Of a stretch of 64,000 nucleotides of DNA, positions 10,397 to 22,991 are shown piece after piece. Below the pieces are notes generated by a model. The model made no database searches. It was not told where the DNA came from and saw only the letters and a program-made list of their open reading frames with translations. Origin of the DNA: Euglena gracilis (lineage: Eukaryota; Euglenida; Euglenophyceae; Euglenales); contig CP154957.1 of the NCBI GenBank assembly GCA_039621445.1, forward strand, positions 37,292,382-37,356,381. The letters are read 5' to 3'. The translations under genes were made by a program, and so were the position numbers. Within the stretch, counting starts at the first letter, position 1, and every line of letters starts with the position of its first letter.

Positions 10397-13300
10397 CTTG
10401 CCCACCTTGAAGGTGCGATGGGTTGCCTGCCCAAACCAGGCACACCCCCCACAGGGGTGGGGGGGGGGGGCTTTGGGCCCCGGTGCCCACCGACCAAACC
10501 AATTCTCCCCTGAAAATGGCCGTTGTCGGGCCCCGCGCCTTCGGCGCTGGGGGGTGTGCTTCATCACCCCCCCCACCCCAAACCCTGACAGGCGAGAGGC
10601 AAAAAGCCTGACCCCAGCTGTCTGGCCACCTACCCCCCGGGGGGTGCGAACTTCCTCAAAACAGAAGCCTGGCCCAGAGCCCTGCTCCCGCAACTCGTAG
10701 AACGGCACGACGCACGGCCGGACCCCGCACCGCTGCAGGTGCCGCACCGTCGGGCCCAGGCTTGCACGGCCCAGCCCACCCACCCACACACTCCGGGCCG
10801 TGGTCATCTGTCATCGCCCGCTTCTTGAGAGTCTGTCACTTGCTGGCCCCTGTCTGCTCCTCTGAACCCCCTGGCTTGCCTGGGGGGGGTCCCACCCCCC
10901 CCACCCACCCCGGGAAACTGTCACCTGACAGGCTGACAGATTTCAAGAGAAAATCAATGAAAAATGACCCCCACATGATGATCCACACCAAATGACCCAC
11001 ACCAGGTTGGCCGGTGCCGGGGACCCTGACAGCTTCTGACACTGACAGGTTGGCCGGTACCAGGGACCTTGACAGTTTCCCGGGCGGGACAGGTTCTCGG
11101 GCATGACAGTCTCCCGGGGGGGGGGGGGGTAGGTATGGTAGCAGCGTCAATTCTACAGCTGCTCCAGCAGGTACAGCGGGATACGTGGTGGAGCCTTCCT
11201 CGCTAAAAAAGCAAGCACAGAGGGGGAAACATTTGCCCATTGGAAACCAAACCAGCAATGACTTCTTTGCCCAAAACATGTATGGGTCCAAGAATGAACC
11301 CTGCAGTCGATTCTTATCACAAAAAATCACAAAACAAAAAAAAACTCCAAAAGACTTTTTGGGGGGATCCCTGCCCCTGGTCACTGGCTGCCCCAAACCA
11401 GTGAAGTGGGTTCTTCGCATTGGAGATACATATATACAGACCTCCATCCCAGACACAAGCCCACTCCCTCGGGCTTCAGTGCCAGCCTGGCCAGCTCCAT
11501 AGTCCCCGTCAGTCGCCAGCCATTGCCCTCATTGCTCGCTGGCACGGGTGTGCGAGTCCCATCTCCGGAGAGCCTGCGCTGGGGCTGTATGACATTTCCG
11601 ACGGCCCACCTGGGGATGGGACCTGCCATGTCGTGTGAGACAATGTGCTCTCCCCCCGCCCAACGTTGCTGGCTCACACCCTCCCAAAATAATGAGGGAG
11701 GTCAAACCTGTGGTGGTGGAGGAAGCAAAAAAAGGGGGGAAGGAAAGCAAAACAGGGTCCAGGTAAAATGCGCAATTGCCACAATGCTGCTGCTGATGGT
11801 GGTAATGACAACAGCAAAAACAATGTTGATAAAAATAAAAATGACAGAGAGAAATAGCAACGGCAATATTAATGGAAAAAAGTCAACAGTGGGCGTTCAC
11901 AACTGACCGTGGGTGATCCGCTGCTCCACCATGCTTGCAATTGCAACTCAGCTTTAGGCCTGGTTTTGTTGCCCTCACTTCCGCAGCTGTGCGCATGGGT
12001 GAGCCTGCCTCGGACATTCTCGCAACACCGTGTGTGTATGCGTTGGGGCGCAGCAGGGAGACACATCATTCAGCACTTGGATTTGGGGGGGGGGGTTGCA
12101 CCGCCCGTGGTCTGGCAGAAGGCAGGCCGGTCCGCCACCAGCACCGCCACCCGCCGGTGCTCCAGCCATGCGTCCACGCAGTAGCCCCCGGCCTCCGGCA
12201 GCACCGCCCGCTCCAGCGCTGCCTCCCCAAGTTTCCCCAGGTGGCGCAGCACCCGCGGCGGCGGGGCGGCCTGTCCCCGGCCACGGCACACTGGGGGCGT
12301 CCTGGCTGTTTGGTGGCCAGGGCGGAGCTGGCCGGCGATGGGCGGGGTGGTGGTGAGGGGTGAGGGGTGAGGGGCCAGGGGCCCCCGACATGCATCATTT
12401 TGAAAACAACCTCAAAAAAACTTTAAAAAAAACCTTAAAAAATTCGTGCAGGAAATATTTTCGAAATTTGAGCAAAAAACAATTCGCAAAATCTGAGCAA
12501 AAACAAGCCCACTCTGAGGGTAAAAATTTGATCAATTCACCCAAATCTCAAAAAAAAATAGGCAAAAATCTTCAATTCTTCAAGGTTTTTTCAGGCATTT
12601 TTTGAAAAATCTTTCTGATGTATAAGCTTTATTTCGAAGAATCCTTATGCCGTGTATTTTCCAAAGGCGGTCAAAGACCAGCGTCGGTCCAGGGCGAAAA
12701 TCAAAATGGTAAAAAAGCGTTATAAAGCCTGGCCCCAGAGAGCGAGCGGCTGGTGTGAGTGACTTCCAACGATCCCGCTGCTCCCGATGTGATGGCAAAC
12801 GCCCCGGAAAGAGTTCTGGACGCTGCTTTCAATCGAGCGGGAAATGCCTAATGATGTAAACCCACGAAAATTGACATTTTACAAATTTCAAAAAGCGAAG
12901 AAAATGAGAAATTTCAAAAATAAAAGAATTCATCCAAAAATGGTACCAATGTATTATTTGGTGAAGGGAAAAAAAACATCGCCTACTAGGCACAAGAACT
13001 TTGCATCAAGTATGGTCGCGAAGCATCAACAAAGAGAAAAAATCAAAAAAAGACAAATTCATCGGAGGGATTTCTCTTCTTTCCACAATAAAAAAAAACC
13101 CTTGGTGGAAACCTTGAATTTTGGATTTGAAAAATTCTCCCTCGGCGTATTCTCTCTCTCCCCAGAGAAATTGGCACACACCTTTGACACGGCACACGTG
13201 TCAATTTTGCCCCCCCCCCCATAACCCCCCCTGGAAGCTGCCTGCAGGGCTACCCCGGGCGTGTGCAGCGGGGACGGGGGGCCGGCGGGGAGGGCGGTGG

Positions 13301-13451
13301 CGGCGGCCCGGCACCGCTCCTCCGCGTCCCCCAAGCGCCCGAGGGCCCCCGCGCTGGCGGACAGGCGGGCGGCGTGGAGCCGGAGGTGCACCAGCAGCTG
13401 GTGCAGCCGCAGGAGCGGTGCCTGCTGCCCCGGGCCGAGGAGCTGGGGGTC
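10318..13451 (-). CDS. FASTK-family-like protein with RAP domain (partial, split gene)
   Basis: At least four minus-strand exons are visible: 13451-13254, 12270-12102, about 10760-10646 and about 10396-10318. The first two join in phase. They encode a leucine-rich helical segment (LHQLLVHLRLHAARL), then a RAP-domain core (YCVDAWLEHRRVAVLVADRP followed by AFCQTTG). A segment with RHLQRCGVRPCVVPFYEL follows, then a C-terminal tail (EKERAYLRLLLGS) ending at a stop at 10320-10318. RAP domains at the C-terminus, with this basic-heptad then VPFYEL pattern, are typical of FASTK/FASTKD proteins, which act in mitochondrial RNA processing. The N-terminal exons were not found and would lie towards the minisatellite. 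The junction between the second and third exons is not in phase as read, so an indel or missed exon is likely. Another RAP-domain protein is the main alternative. Confidence 0.6.
10646..10760 (-). CDS. RAP-domain exon (RHLQRCG ... VPFYEL)
   Basis: Encodes LGPTVRHLQRCGVRPCVVPF and then YELREQ. The order 'R-H-L ... G-(Y/V) ... V-P-F-Y-E-L' is a RAP-domain hallmark. The acceptor is at about 10761-10763; the donor is probably near 10645. Confidence 0.55.
10985..11115. repeat. Tandem GACAGGTTGGCCGGT repeat
   Basis: Two to three units of about 45 bp share gacaggttggccggt, gccggggaccctgacag and a cccggg box. A related array lies at 42640-42770, and looser matches lie at 9185-9295. Confidence 0.65.
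11116..12100. other. Intron or intergenic stretch, no exon seen
   Basis: Lies between two RAP-protein exons on the minus strand, so probably intronic. Contains long G and A runs and an A-rich patch (11780-11890). No convincing exon was found on either strand. Confidence 0.4.
12102..12270 (-). CDS. RAP-domain core exon
   Basis: Begins after a gacag acceptor and ends at a GT donor (12101-12100). It encodes LRHLGKLGEAALERAVLPEA, then GGYCVDAWLEHRRVAVLVAD and RPAFCQTTG, similar to the RAP β-strand core. Joins in phase to 13451-13254. Confidence 0.6.
12400..13250. other. AT-rich intron, no exon seen
   Basis: Probable intron of the RAP-protein gene, dominated by aaaaa-rich sequence with caaaatttga-like motifs. 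GC content is clearly lower than in the exons on either side. Confidence 0.45.
13254..13451 (-). CDS. Helical exon of the FASTK-like protein
   Basis: 198 bp, 66 codons, both ends in phase 0. The acceptor is ttactcagttag and the donor gtagcc. It encodes a Leu/Ala-rich helical segment (LLRLHQLLVHLRLHAARL, then LGRLGDAEERCRAAA). Confidence 0.6.
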
Positions 13452-14064
13452 CTAACTGAGTAAGACCCACCCTCCCCCTGGGAAGCACGGCGGTCCTCAA
13501 ACAAACGAAAACCCCGCCCCTGCGCAATCCGATGGAGAACCCACGGGGGAGATGGCTGAAAAAAAATGGCCGGGTTTGGGCAAAAAAGGGTCCTCATTGG
13601 GGAGACATTGACTTCTGGCATCCCTGGACCATCGCCCATCTGCCCAAAACCACAAAAAATGCCACTTTCAATTTTAGACCCCATTCGAGCCCATTTGAAC
13701 CCTGGATGTTGGCCGGCTGATAGGCCCAAGGACGGTCCTTGAGGGGCGGCCCTTAACGGGAAAAAAGAACTTTCGTCCCTGAAGGACCTCCCAGTGCCAA
13801 GAAGTTGTTGACAAATCAGCCGGTTCGGGCCCCGGGGCGGGTATGGCGTGCCAACAGGGCTCACGGAGTCACGCATTTTTTTGAGAGCCTGGGAGAGAGG
13901 GCCGGGGGATATTGGTCCCCCGCCTTTTCGAAAGCGATTGTGGACCCAGTGTTGCGATCACTCTGGAAACAACCAGGCTGCCGCTGCTGGGTTGGGGGTT
14001 GATGGGGTGGTGGCATTTCATGGGGGGCGGGATGGGAAAGTGTCACTGTCAGGCTTCTTTTACC

Positions 14065-14345
14065 AACCCCGGGGGGGGGGGGGGGGAAGGGGGGTCTGGA
14101 GTGCCTTGGGGTGCCTGCCCAGGCAGGCACTACCCCCCCTGGGGGGGGGGTCGGATTTCGGCCTGCGCCCAAGCACATTCCTTTGCAAATAGGCCATTTT
14201 TGGCTCCCTGGCAAGTTCGGGGCCAGGGTCTGTGCACCTTTGGCCGTGTGCCCTACCCCCCCCCCTGGGGGGGGGTCGGATCGGGAGTTCCTTGGAGTGC
14301 CTGCCCAGGCAGGCACCCCCCCCCCAGGGTGGGTCGGCACCATCT
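14065..14345 (+). repeat. Dispersed repeat family 2, forward copy
   Basis: Contains two copies of the perfect palindrome gtgcctgcccaggcaggcac (14109-14128 and near 14298-14317), each beside a C-run/G-run stem and a gtcgga box. A middle segment has aggccatttttggctccc and ggccgtgtgccctac. The same modules occur in reverse complement at about 59450-59740, and a relative lies at 15180-15425. Confidence 0.8.
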
Positions 14346-14349
14346 TAAA

Positions 14350-14935
14350 AAAGGAGCCTGGTCACTGTTCTTGTAACAAAAAAGCGTGGCCATTTCAGGC
14401 AGGAACGAGAGGGAATGACCATGAGTGGTGTGACAATTCCAGGGCTGGGCACATGGGGGGGGGGGGGGGATGGCAGCGGTGGGGGGCAGCAGCGTGCAGG
14501 AGGTTCAAGGCCAGTGGTATCGGCCACAGGCTCCAGACCCTGGGCGCCAGATACCATGAGAAGCACATGGATTGGGGGGGAGGACTGGATTAGGTTGCGT
14601 ACACACAAAGACAACTAAAAAGGTCCAAAAACTGGATTTTTATGGGTTTTTTTGTAATTCTGGAAGAACACCGAAACATTGTTGTCCAGAAAAAAACCCA
14701 AAATGACAAAACCTTGATGAAAAGTTTGGCTCAGGTAAAAATCTGGCACATAGTGCGCAATCTTTTTTAAGTCGGAATCATTTCCAAGCGGGAGTTTAAA
14801 AAGAACAGAACGCCAAACTTGTCCCAAAATTGAAAAAAATGGGGATGTTTTTGCGACAAAATAGCAAACAGGGACATGTGCTCCCCTGTAAGCCATTCTA
14901 GGAGTGGCCAGAACTTGTTGTTCATTTCAAGTTTT
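14350..14935. other. No gene recognised
   Basis: Contains a G-run at 14455-14470 and AT-rich sequence. No exon-like segment on either strand. Confidence 0.4.
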
Positions 14936-14939
14936 TGCA

Positions 14940-15105
14940 GACTGAGGGCGGAGGGAACTTGTGGGAAAATTGCAGAAAATTGCACAAAACTGCGGAAAAT
15001 AACAGAAAATCGCGGAAAATTGCACCAACTGCGGAAGATTGCAGAAATTTGGAAAATTGCGGGTACTTAAAAATTGCAGAATTTGCAGAAAAAAAATTGC
15101 GGTTG
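14940..15105 (-). repeat. Degenerate GAAAATTGCA array
   Basis: About 12 degenerate units of 12-14 bp (aaaattgcag, aaaattgcac, aaaatcgcgg). Read on the minus strand this is the same TTTTGC-type sequence found at 26420-26790, 53930-54130 and 54670-54755. Confidence 0.65.
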
Positions 15106-15179
15106 TCAACTTCTCCTGCAGACACGCACGTGTGCGCACGCGCGCACACACAGGGGGGTTAGAGATCATGCTTACCGAC

Positions 15180-15425
15180 CGGGGGGGGAGGGGTGGGTGG
15201 CTGCCATAGGGCGCCTGCCCCTAGCAGGCACATCCCCGGGGGGGGGATGGGGTCCGGGGGGGACCCAGAAAATTTTCATTGAAAATGGCCCTTTCCGGGC
15301 CCCCGGCACCGGGGTCGGAGGGGGGTGCCTGCTATGGGCAGGCACCCTGCAAAACCCCACCCCCCCCCCGGGGTGGGGTCGGATCCGGTGATATGGGGTG
15401 CCTACCCCTAGCACCCCCCCCATGG
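15180..15425 (+). repeat. Family 2-like repeat with GCCTGC palindromes
   Basis: Three short palindromes related to family 2 (gcgcctgcccctagcaggca, gtgcctgctatgggcaggca, gtgcctacccctagcac) are spaced by C/G-run stems, with an aaaatggccctttccgggcc segment. A diverged member of the family at 14065. Confidence 0.65.
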
Positions 15426-15865
15426 GGTAGGCACCCGACTAAGCACAAGCCTGTTAGAGATGTGGGCGTTGTAAACAGCGACACGGTTCAAATTGCAAAG
15501 GCCTGTCCCGTGGCGCTGAGGGCGTCCATGACCACTGCCAGCGACGCATCCTCCTCCATCCCAGGCAGCGGGCCGAACACCTTTGGGGGAGAGGGAAGGT
15601 GCGGCCACTTCAACACCCTTCGATTCTGACTGAGGCTGAGAGCATCTGGAATCAGGGAAACAATTTGGGCTTCCTGAGCTCTTTTGAGGATCTGGATGAA
15701 TGGAAATAATCGAATTTCTTTGACCCCCCCCCACCGACACAAAAACCCGAAAAAGCAAAAATTTTTTGGCAACAACAACAACAGCCGGGAAAGAATGTTT
15801 GCAGGCAGTTGGCTTCCAAAAAGGTACACCTTCAAATAGAAAATGGCACAGTTTTTGAATCAGCA

Positions 15866-18800
15866 GTACCACACACACCATACCAACCACACGACCAGAA
15901 CCACACCATCCAGAAAACCACACACATCATAACCTAACTCACACACCCAGCATAAACCACACACACCATAACCACACACCACCAGAACCACACCCAGCAT
16001 AACCACACCCATCCAGAACCAACACCCCACACAAAACCACACCCATCATAACCAACACCCACATAACCAGAACCACACGCCATCACATAACCACACACCC
16101 ATCAGAACATCAATAAACAACACCATCATAACCACACACCCACCATAACCACACCCAGCAGAACCACACCCACAGACACACACCCAGCAGAACCGACACA
16201 CACCATAACCACACCACCCTTAATCCACCAACCCCATCCTCACAAACACACATAACCACACACACCATAACCAACAACCCATCATAACCACACCCATCAT
16301 AACCACACCCATCATAACCACACACCCTCATCATAACCACACCCAATCATAACCACACCCATCAGAACCACACCCACATAACCACACCCAGCAAACCACA
16401 CCCAGCAGAAACCACACCCACCAAACCACACCCATCATAACCACACCCATCATAACCACACCCCATCATAACCACACACCCATCATAACACACACACACC
16501 ATAACCACACACCCATCATAACCAACACCCATCATAACACACACACCATAACCACCACCACACACCAGAACCACACCCATCATAACCACACACCATCATA
16601 ACCACACACACACCATAACCACACACAGCCATAACCACACCCATCATAACCACACCCACCATAACCACACCCACCATAACCACACACCACCATAACCACA
16701 CCATCATAACCACACCCCACAGAACCACACCCAGCAGACACACACACACCATAACCACACACATCATAACCACACCCATCATAACCACACACACCATAAC
16801 CACACCCACCATAACCACACACCCATCATAACCACACCCATCATAACCACACCCATCATAACCACACCACACCAGAACCACATAACCACACACACCCATC
16901 ATAACCACACCCATCATAACCACACCCACCATAACCACACCACACCATAAACCACACCCATCATAACCACACCCACCATAACCACACACCCATAACCACA
17001 CCCACCATAACCACACCCATCATAACCACACCCATCATAACCCACACCCATCATAACCACACCCATCATAACCACACCCATCAGAACCACACCCATCATA
17101 ACCACACCCATCATAACCACACACACCATAACCACACCCATCAGAACCACACACACCATAACCCCATCATAACCACACCCCATAACCACACACATCAAAT
17201 AACCACACACACCATAACCACACCACAGCATAACCACAAACACACCATAACCACACCCATCAGAACCACACACACCATAACCACACACACACCATAACCA
17301 CACCCATCATAACCACACCCATCATAACCACACACACCATAACCACCACACACCATAACCACACCCATCATAGAACCACACCCATCATAACCACACCCAT
17401 CCATAACCACACCCACATCATAACCACACACACACCATAACCACACACACCATAACCACACCCATCATAACCACACCCATCATAACCACACCCATCATAA
17501 CCACACCCATCATAACCACACCCACCATAACCACACACCATCATAACCACACCCATCATAACCACACCCATCATAACCACACCCATCATAACCACACACA
17601 CCCATAACCACACCCCATCATAACCACACACACCATAACCACACCCATCATAACCACACATAACCACACCCATCATAGAACCACACACACCATAACCACA
17701 CACACCATAACCACACACACCATAACCACACCACATCATACACCCATCATAACCACACCCATCATAACCACACCCATCATAACCACACACACCATAACCA
17801 CACCCACATAACCACACCCATCATAACCACACACACCATAACCACACACACCATAACCACAACCCATCATAACCACACACCCATAACCACACCCATCATA
17901 ACCACACACACCAATAACCACACCCATCATAACCACACCCATCATAACCACACCCACCATAACCACAACCCATCATAACCACACACACCATAACCACACA
18001 CACCATAACCACACACACCATAACCACACCCATCATAACCACACCCATCATAACCACACACCATCATAATAAACACACCATCATAACCACACCCATCATA
18101 ACCACACCCATCACCATAACCACACCCACATAACCACACACCATCATAACCACACACATCATAACCACACACCATCATAACCACACACACCATAACCACA
18201 ACACCCATCATAACCACACCCAGCATAACCACACCCATCATAACCACACCCACCATAACCACACCATCATAACCACACACCATCATAACCACACACACCA
18301 TAACCACACCCCATATAACACACACACACCATAACCACACCACCATAACCACACCCATCATAACCACACACCCATAACCACACACACCATAACCACAACC
18401 CATCATAACCACACACCCATCATAACCACACCCATCATAACCACACCCATCATAACCACACACACCATAACCACACACACCATAACCACACCCATAACCA
18501 CACCCATCATAACCACACCCATCATAACCACACCCATCATAACCACACACCCTCATAACCACACACATCATAACCACACCCACCATAACCACCACACCCA
18601 CATAACCACACACATCATAACCACACCCCATCATAAACCACACCCATAACCACACACACCATAACCACACACACCATAACCACACCCATCATAACCACAC
18701 ACACCATAACCACACACACCATAACCACACACCATCATAACCACACACACATCATAACCACACACCCATAAACCACACCCATCATAACCACACCCCACAG

Positions 18801-21800
18801 TAACCACACCCATCATAACCACACCCATCATAACCACACACCCATCATAACCACACACACCATAACCCACACCCCATCATAACCACACCATCATAACCAC
18901 ACCCATCATAACCACACCCATCATAACCACACACCCATCATAACCACACACCCAGCATAACCACACACCCATCATAACCACACACACCATAACCACACAC
19001 ACCATAACCACACCCACCATAACCACACACCCCCATAACACACCCATCATAACCACACACATCATAACCACACCCATCATAACCACACCACCATAACCAC
19101 ACACACCATAACCACACCCATCATAACCACACACCCATCATAACCACACACATCATAACCACCACACCATAACCACACCACCATAAACCACACCCATCAT
19201 AACCACACCCATCAAACCCACACCCATCATAACCACACACACCATAACCACACACACCATAACCACACCCATCATAACCACACCCATCATAACCACACAC
19301 ACCATAACCACACCCATCATAACCACACACACCATAACCACACCCATCATAACCACACACCATAACCACACCACACCAGAACCACACCCATCATAACCAA
19401 CACACACAGCCACCACACACATCATAACCACACCTCATCATAACCACACCCATCATAACCACACCCCATAACCACACACACCATAACCACACACACCATA
19501 ACCACACACCACATAACCACACCCATCATAACCACACACATCATAACCACACCCATCATACCACACATCAAACCATAACCACACACACCATAACCACACA
19601 CATCATAACCACACCCATCATAACCACACACACCATAACCACACACACCATAACCACACCCATCATAACCACACACATCATAACCACACACACCATAACC
19701 ACACCCAGCATAACCACACCCATCATAACCACACCCACCATAACCACACCCATCATAACCACACCCATCATAACCACACACACCATATAACCACACCCAT
19801 CATAACCACACCCATCAGAACCACACCCATCAAAACACACCCATCATAACCACACACAACCATACCACACCCATCATAACCACACCATCATAACCACACA
19901 CACCATAACCACACACAACACCATAACCACACCCACCATACCACACCATCATAACCACACCCATCATAACCACACCCAGCATAACCACACACACCATAAC
20001 CACACCCATCATAACCACACACACCATAACCACACACACCATAACCACACACACCATAACCACCACCCACCCATCATAACCACACACACCATAACCACAC
20101 TCACCATCATAAAACCACACCCATCATAACCACACACATAACCATAACCACACACCCATCATAACCACACACCCATCATAACCACACCCACATAACCACA
20201 CACCCATATACCACACACAACAAACCCACACCATAACCACACACACCATAACCACACCCATCATAACCACACCCACCATAACCACACACACCATAACCAC
20301 ACCACCATAACCACACACCCATCATAACCACACCCATCATAACCACACACACCATAACCACACACACCATAACCACACACCCATCATAACCACACACACA
20401 CCATAACCACACACACCATAACCACACACCCATCATAACACACACCCATAACCACACACCCATCATAACCACACACACCATAACCACACCCATCATAACC
20501 ACACACACACCATAACCACACCACACCATAACCACACCACACACCACCATAACCACACCCATCATAACCACACCCATCATAACCACACCCATCATAACCA
20601 CACCCATCATAACCACACACACCATAACCACAACCCATCATAACCACACCCATCATAAACCACACCCATCATAACCACACCCACCATAACCCACACCCAT
20701 CATAACACACACACCATAACCACACCCATCATAACCACACCCATCATAACCACACACACCATAACCACACACACCATCATAACCACACACACATCATAAC
20801 CACACCCATCATAACCACACACCACCATAACCACACCCAATCATAACCACACCCAGCATAACCACACACACCATAACCACACACACCATAACCACACCCA
20901 GCATACCACACCCACCATAACCACACCCCATCATAACCACACACCCATCATAACCACAACACACCATAACCACGCACCATAACCACACACCCCATCATAA
21001 CCACACCATCATAACCACACCCATCATAACCACACCCATCATAACCACACACACCATAACCACACCCATCATAACCACACACCATCATAACCACACCCAT
21101 CCATAACCACACCCACCATAACCACACCCATCATAACCACACACACCACACCATAACCACACACACACCATAACCACCACACACCATAACCACACACCAT
21201 AACCACACCCATCATAACCACACACATCATAACCACACCCATCATAACCACACACACCATAACCACACCCATCATAACCACACACACACCATAACCACAC
21301 ACACACACCATAACCACACACCCATAACCACACACCCATAACCACACACCATCATAACCACACCCATCATAACCACACCCATCATAACCACACCCATCAT
21401 AACCACACACCATAACCACACACACCATAACACCACACCACACCCATCATAACCACACCCACATAACCACACACACCATAACCACACAACACAACCATAA
21501 CCACACCCATCATAACCACACACACCATAACCACACACCATAACCACACACACCATAACCACACCCATCATAACCACACACACCATAACCACACACACCA
21601 TAAACCACACACACCATAACCACACCCATCATAACCACACACATCATAACCACACCCACATAACCACACCCATCATAACCACACACACCATAACCACACC
21701 CACCATAACCACACACACCCATCATAACCACACCCATCATAACCACACACACCATAACCACACCCATCATAACCACACACACCATAACCACACCCATCAT

Positions 21801-22815
21801 AACCACACCCACCATAACCACACACCACCATAACCACACACACCATAACCACACACACCATAACCACACCCATCATAACCACACACACATCCATAACCAC
21901 ACCCACCATAACCACACCCACCATAACCACACACATCATAACCACACACACCATAACCACACACCCATCATAACCACACCCATCATAACCACACACATCA
22001 TAACCACACACCACCATAACCACACACACCATAACCACACCCATCATAACCACACACACACCATAACCACACCCACCATAACCACACCCATCATAACCAC
22101 ACCCATCATAACCACACACACCATAACCACACCCACCATACCACACACACCATAACCACACACATCATAACCACACACCCATCATAACCACACACACCAT
22201 AACCACACACACCATAACCACACACACCATAACCACACCCATCATAACCACACCCATCATAACCCACACACAACATCATAACCACACCCATCATAACCAC
22301 ACACACCATAACCACACCCATCATAACCCACACCCCATAACCACACACACCATAACCACACACATAACCACACCCCATAACCACACCCATCATAACCACA
22401 CACCATCATAACCACACACCCATCATAACCACACCCACCATAACCACACCCATCATAACCACACACACACCATAACCACACACACCATAACCACACCCAT
22501 CATAACCACACCCAGCATAACCACCACCCATCATAACCACACACACCATAACCACACACACCATAACCACACACACCATAACCACACACATCATAACCAC
22601 ACACCCACCATAACCACACACACACCATAACCACACACACCATAACCACACCCACCATAACCACACCCATCATAACCACACCCACCATAACCAACCCACA
22701 TAACCCACCCATCATAACCACACCCACCATAACCACACATCCCGACTCATAATCCACAACAACGCATAACCACACGCCATCATAAACCACACGAGCCACC
22801 CAACACCCCATCCCA
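15866..22815. repeat. 6.9-kb minisatellite, 15-bp unit (ACCACACCCATCATA / ACCACACACACCATA)
   Basis: An uninterrupted tandem array of roughly 460 units. Two 15-bp variants alternate irregularly, ACCACACCCATCATA and ACCACACACACCATA, with frequent one- or two-base length variants. The minus strand is GT-rich (tggttatgatgggtgtgg). Because 15 is a multiple of 3, minus-strand frames stay open and translate to five-residue repeats (CGYDG/CGYGV, MMGVV/MVCVV, WLWWV/WLWCV); these are not evidence of genes. The array sits between the minus-strand RAP-protein gene and the plus-strand phosphomannose isomerase gene, where both 5' ends should be. Confidence 0.98.
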
Positions 22816-22867
22816 TCATACCCCGCCCCTTTTTTTATTATTTTTTTCCATCTTTTTCCTACTCACC

Positions 22868-22991
22868 TGTTCCCTCACCCCTGGGGCCACGCACCTCCGC
22901 CACTTCGGGGAGGAGCTGCCGTACCTGCTCAAGATCCTCTCCGTCCGCACCGCCCTCTCCATCCAGGCCCACCCGGAGAAGGCGCTGGCAG
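22868..22991 (+). CDS. MPI: MPI visible exon 1 (QAHP metal site)
   Basis: Encodes [18 protein letters not shown] and [13 protein letters not shown]. The 5' boundary is unclear: no AG acceptor occurs in the pyrimidine-rich stretch just upstream. The 3' end at 22991 joins exon 2 in phase only if the donor is GC (cag|gcacat). Confidence 0.85.

Noticed and set aside
15487-15625. Minus-strand exon-like segment (PLPGMEEDASLAVVMDALSA)
   Set aside because: Has a fair acceptor and protein-like composition, but an in-frame stop comes before any donor and no homology was recognised. It could be a FASTK-like upstream exon, but support is too weak to list.
15860-22811. Dozens of minus-strand open frames of 60-250 codons (CGYDG, MMGVV, WLWCV repeats)
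   Set aside because: They are produced by a 15-bp tandem repeat whose length is a multiple of three, which keeps all phases open. No start context, splice signal or non-repeat coding sequence supports them.
15866-22815. CRISPR-like regular array
   Set aside because: Units are contiguous 15-mers with no spacers, and the DNA is eukaryotic.
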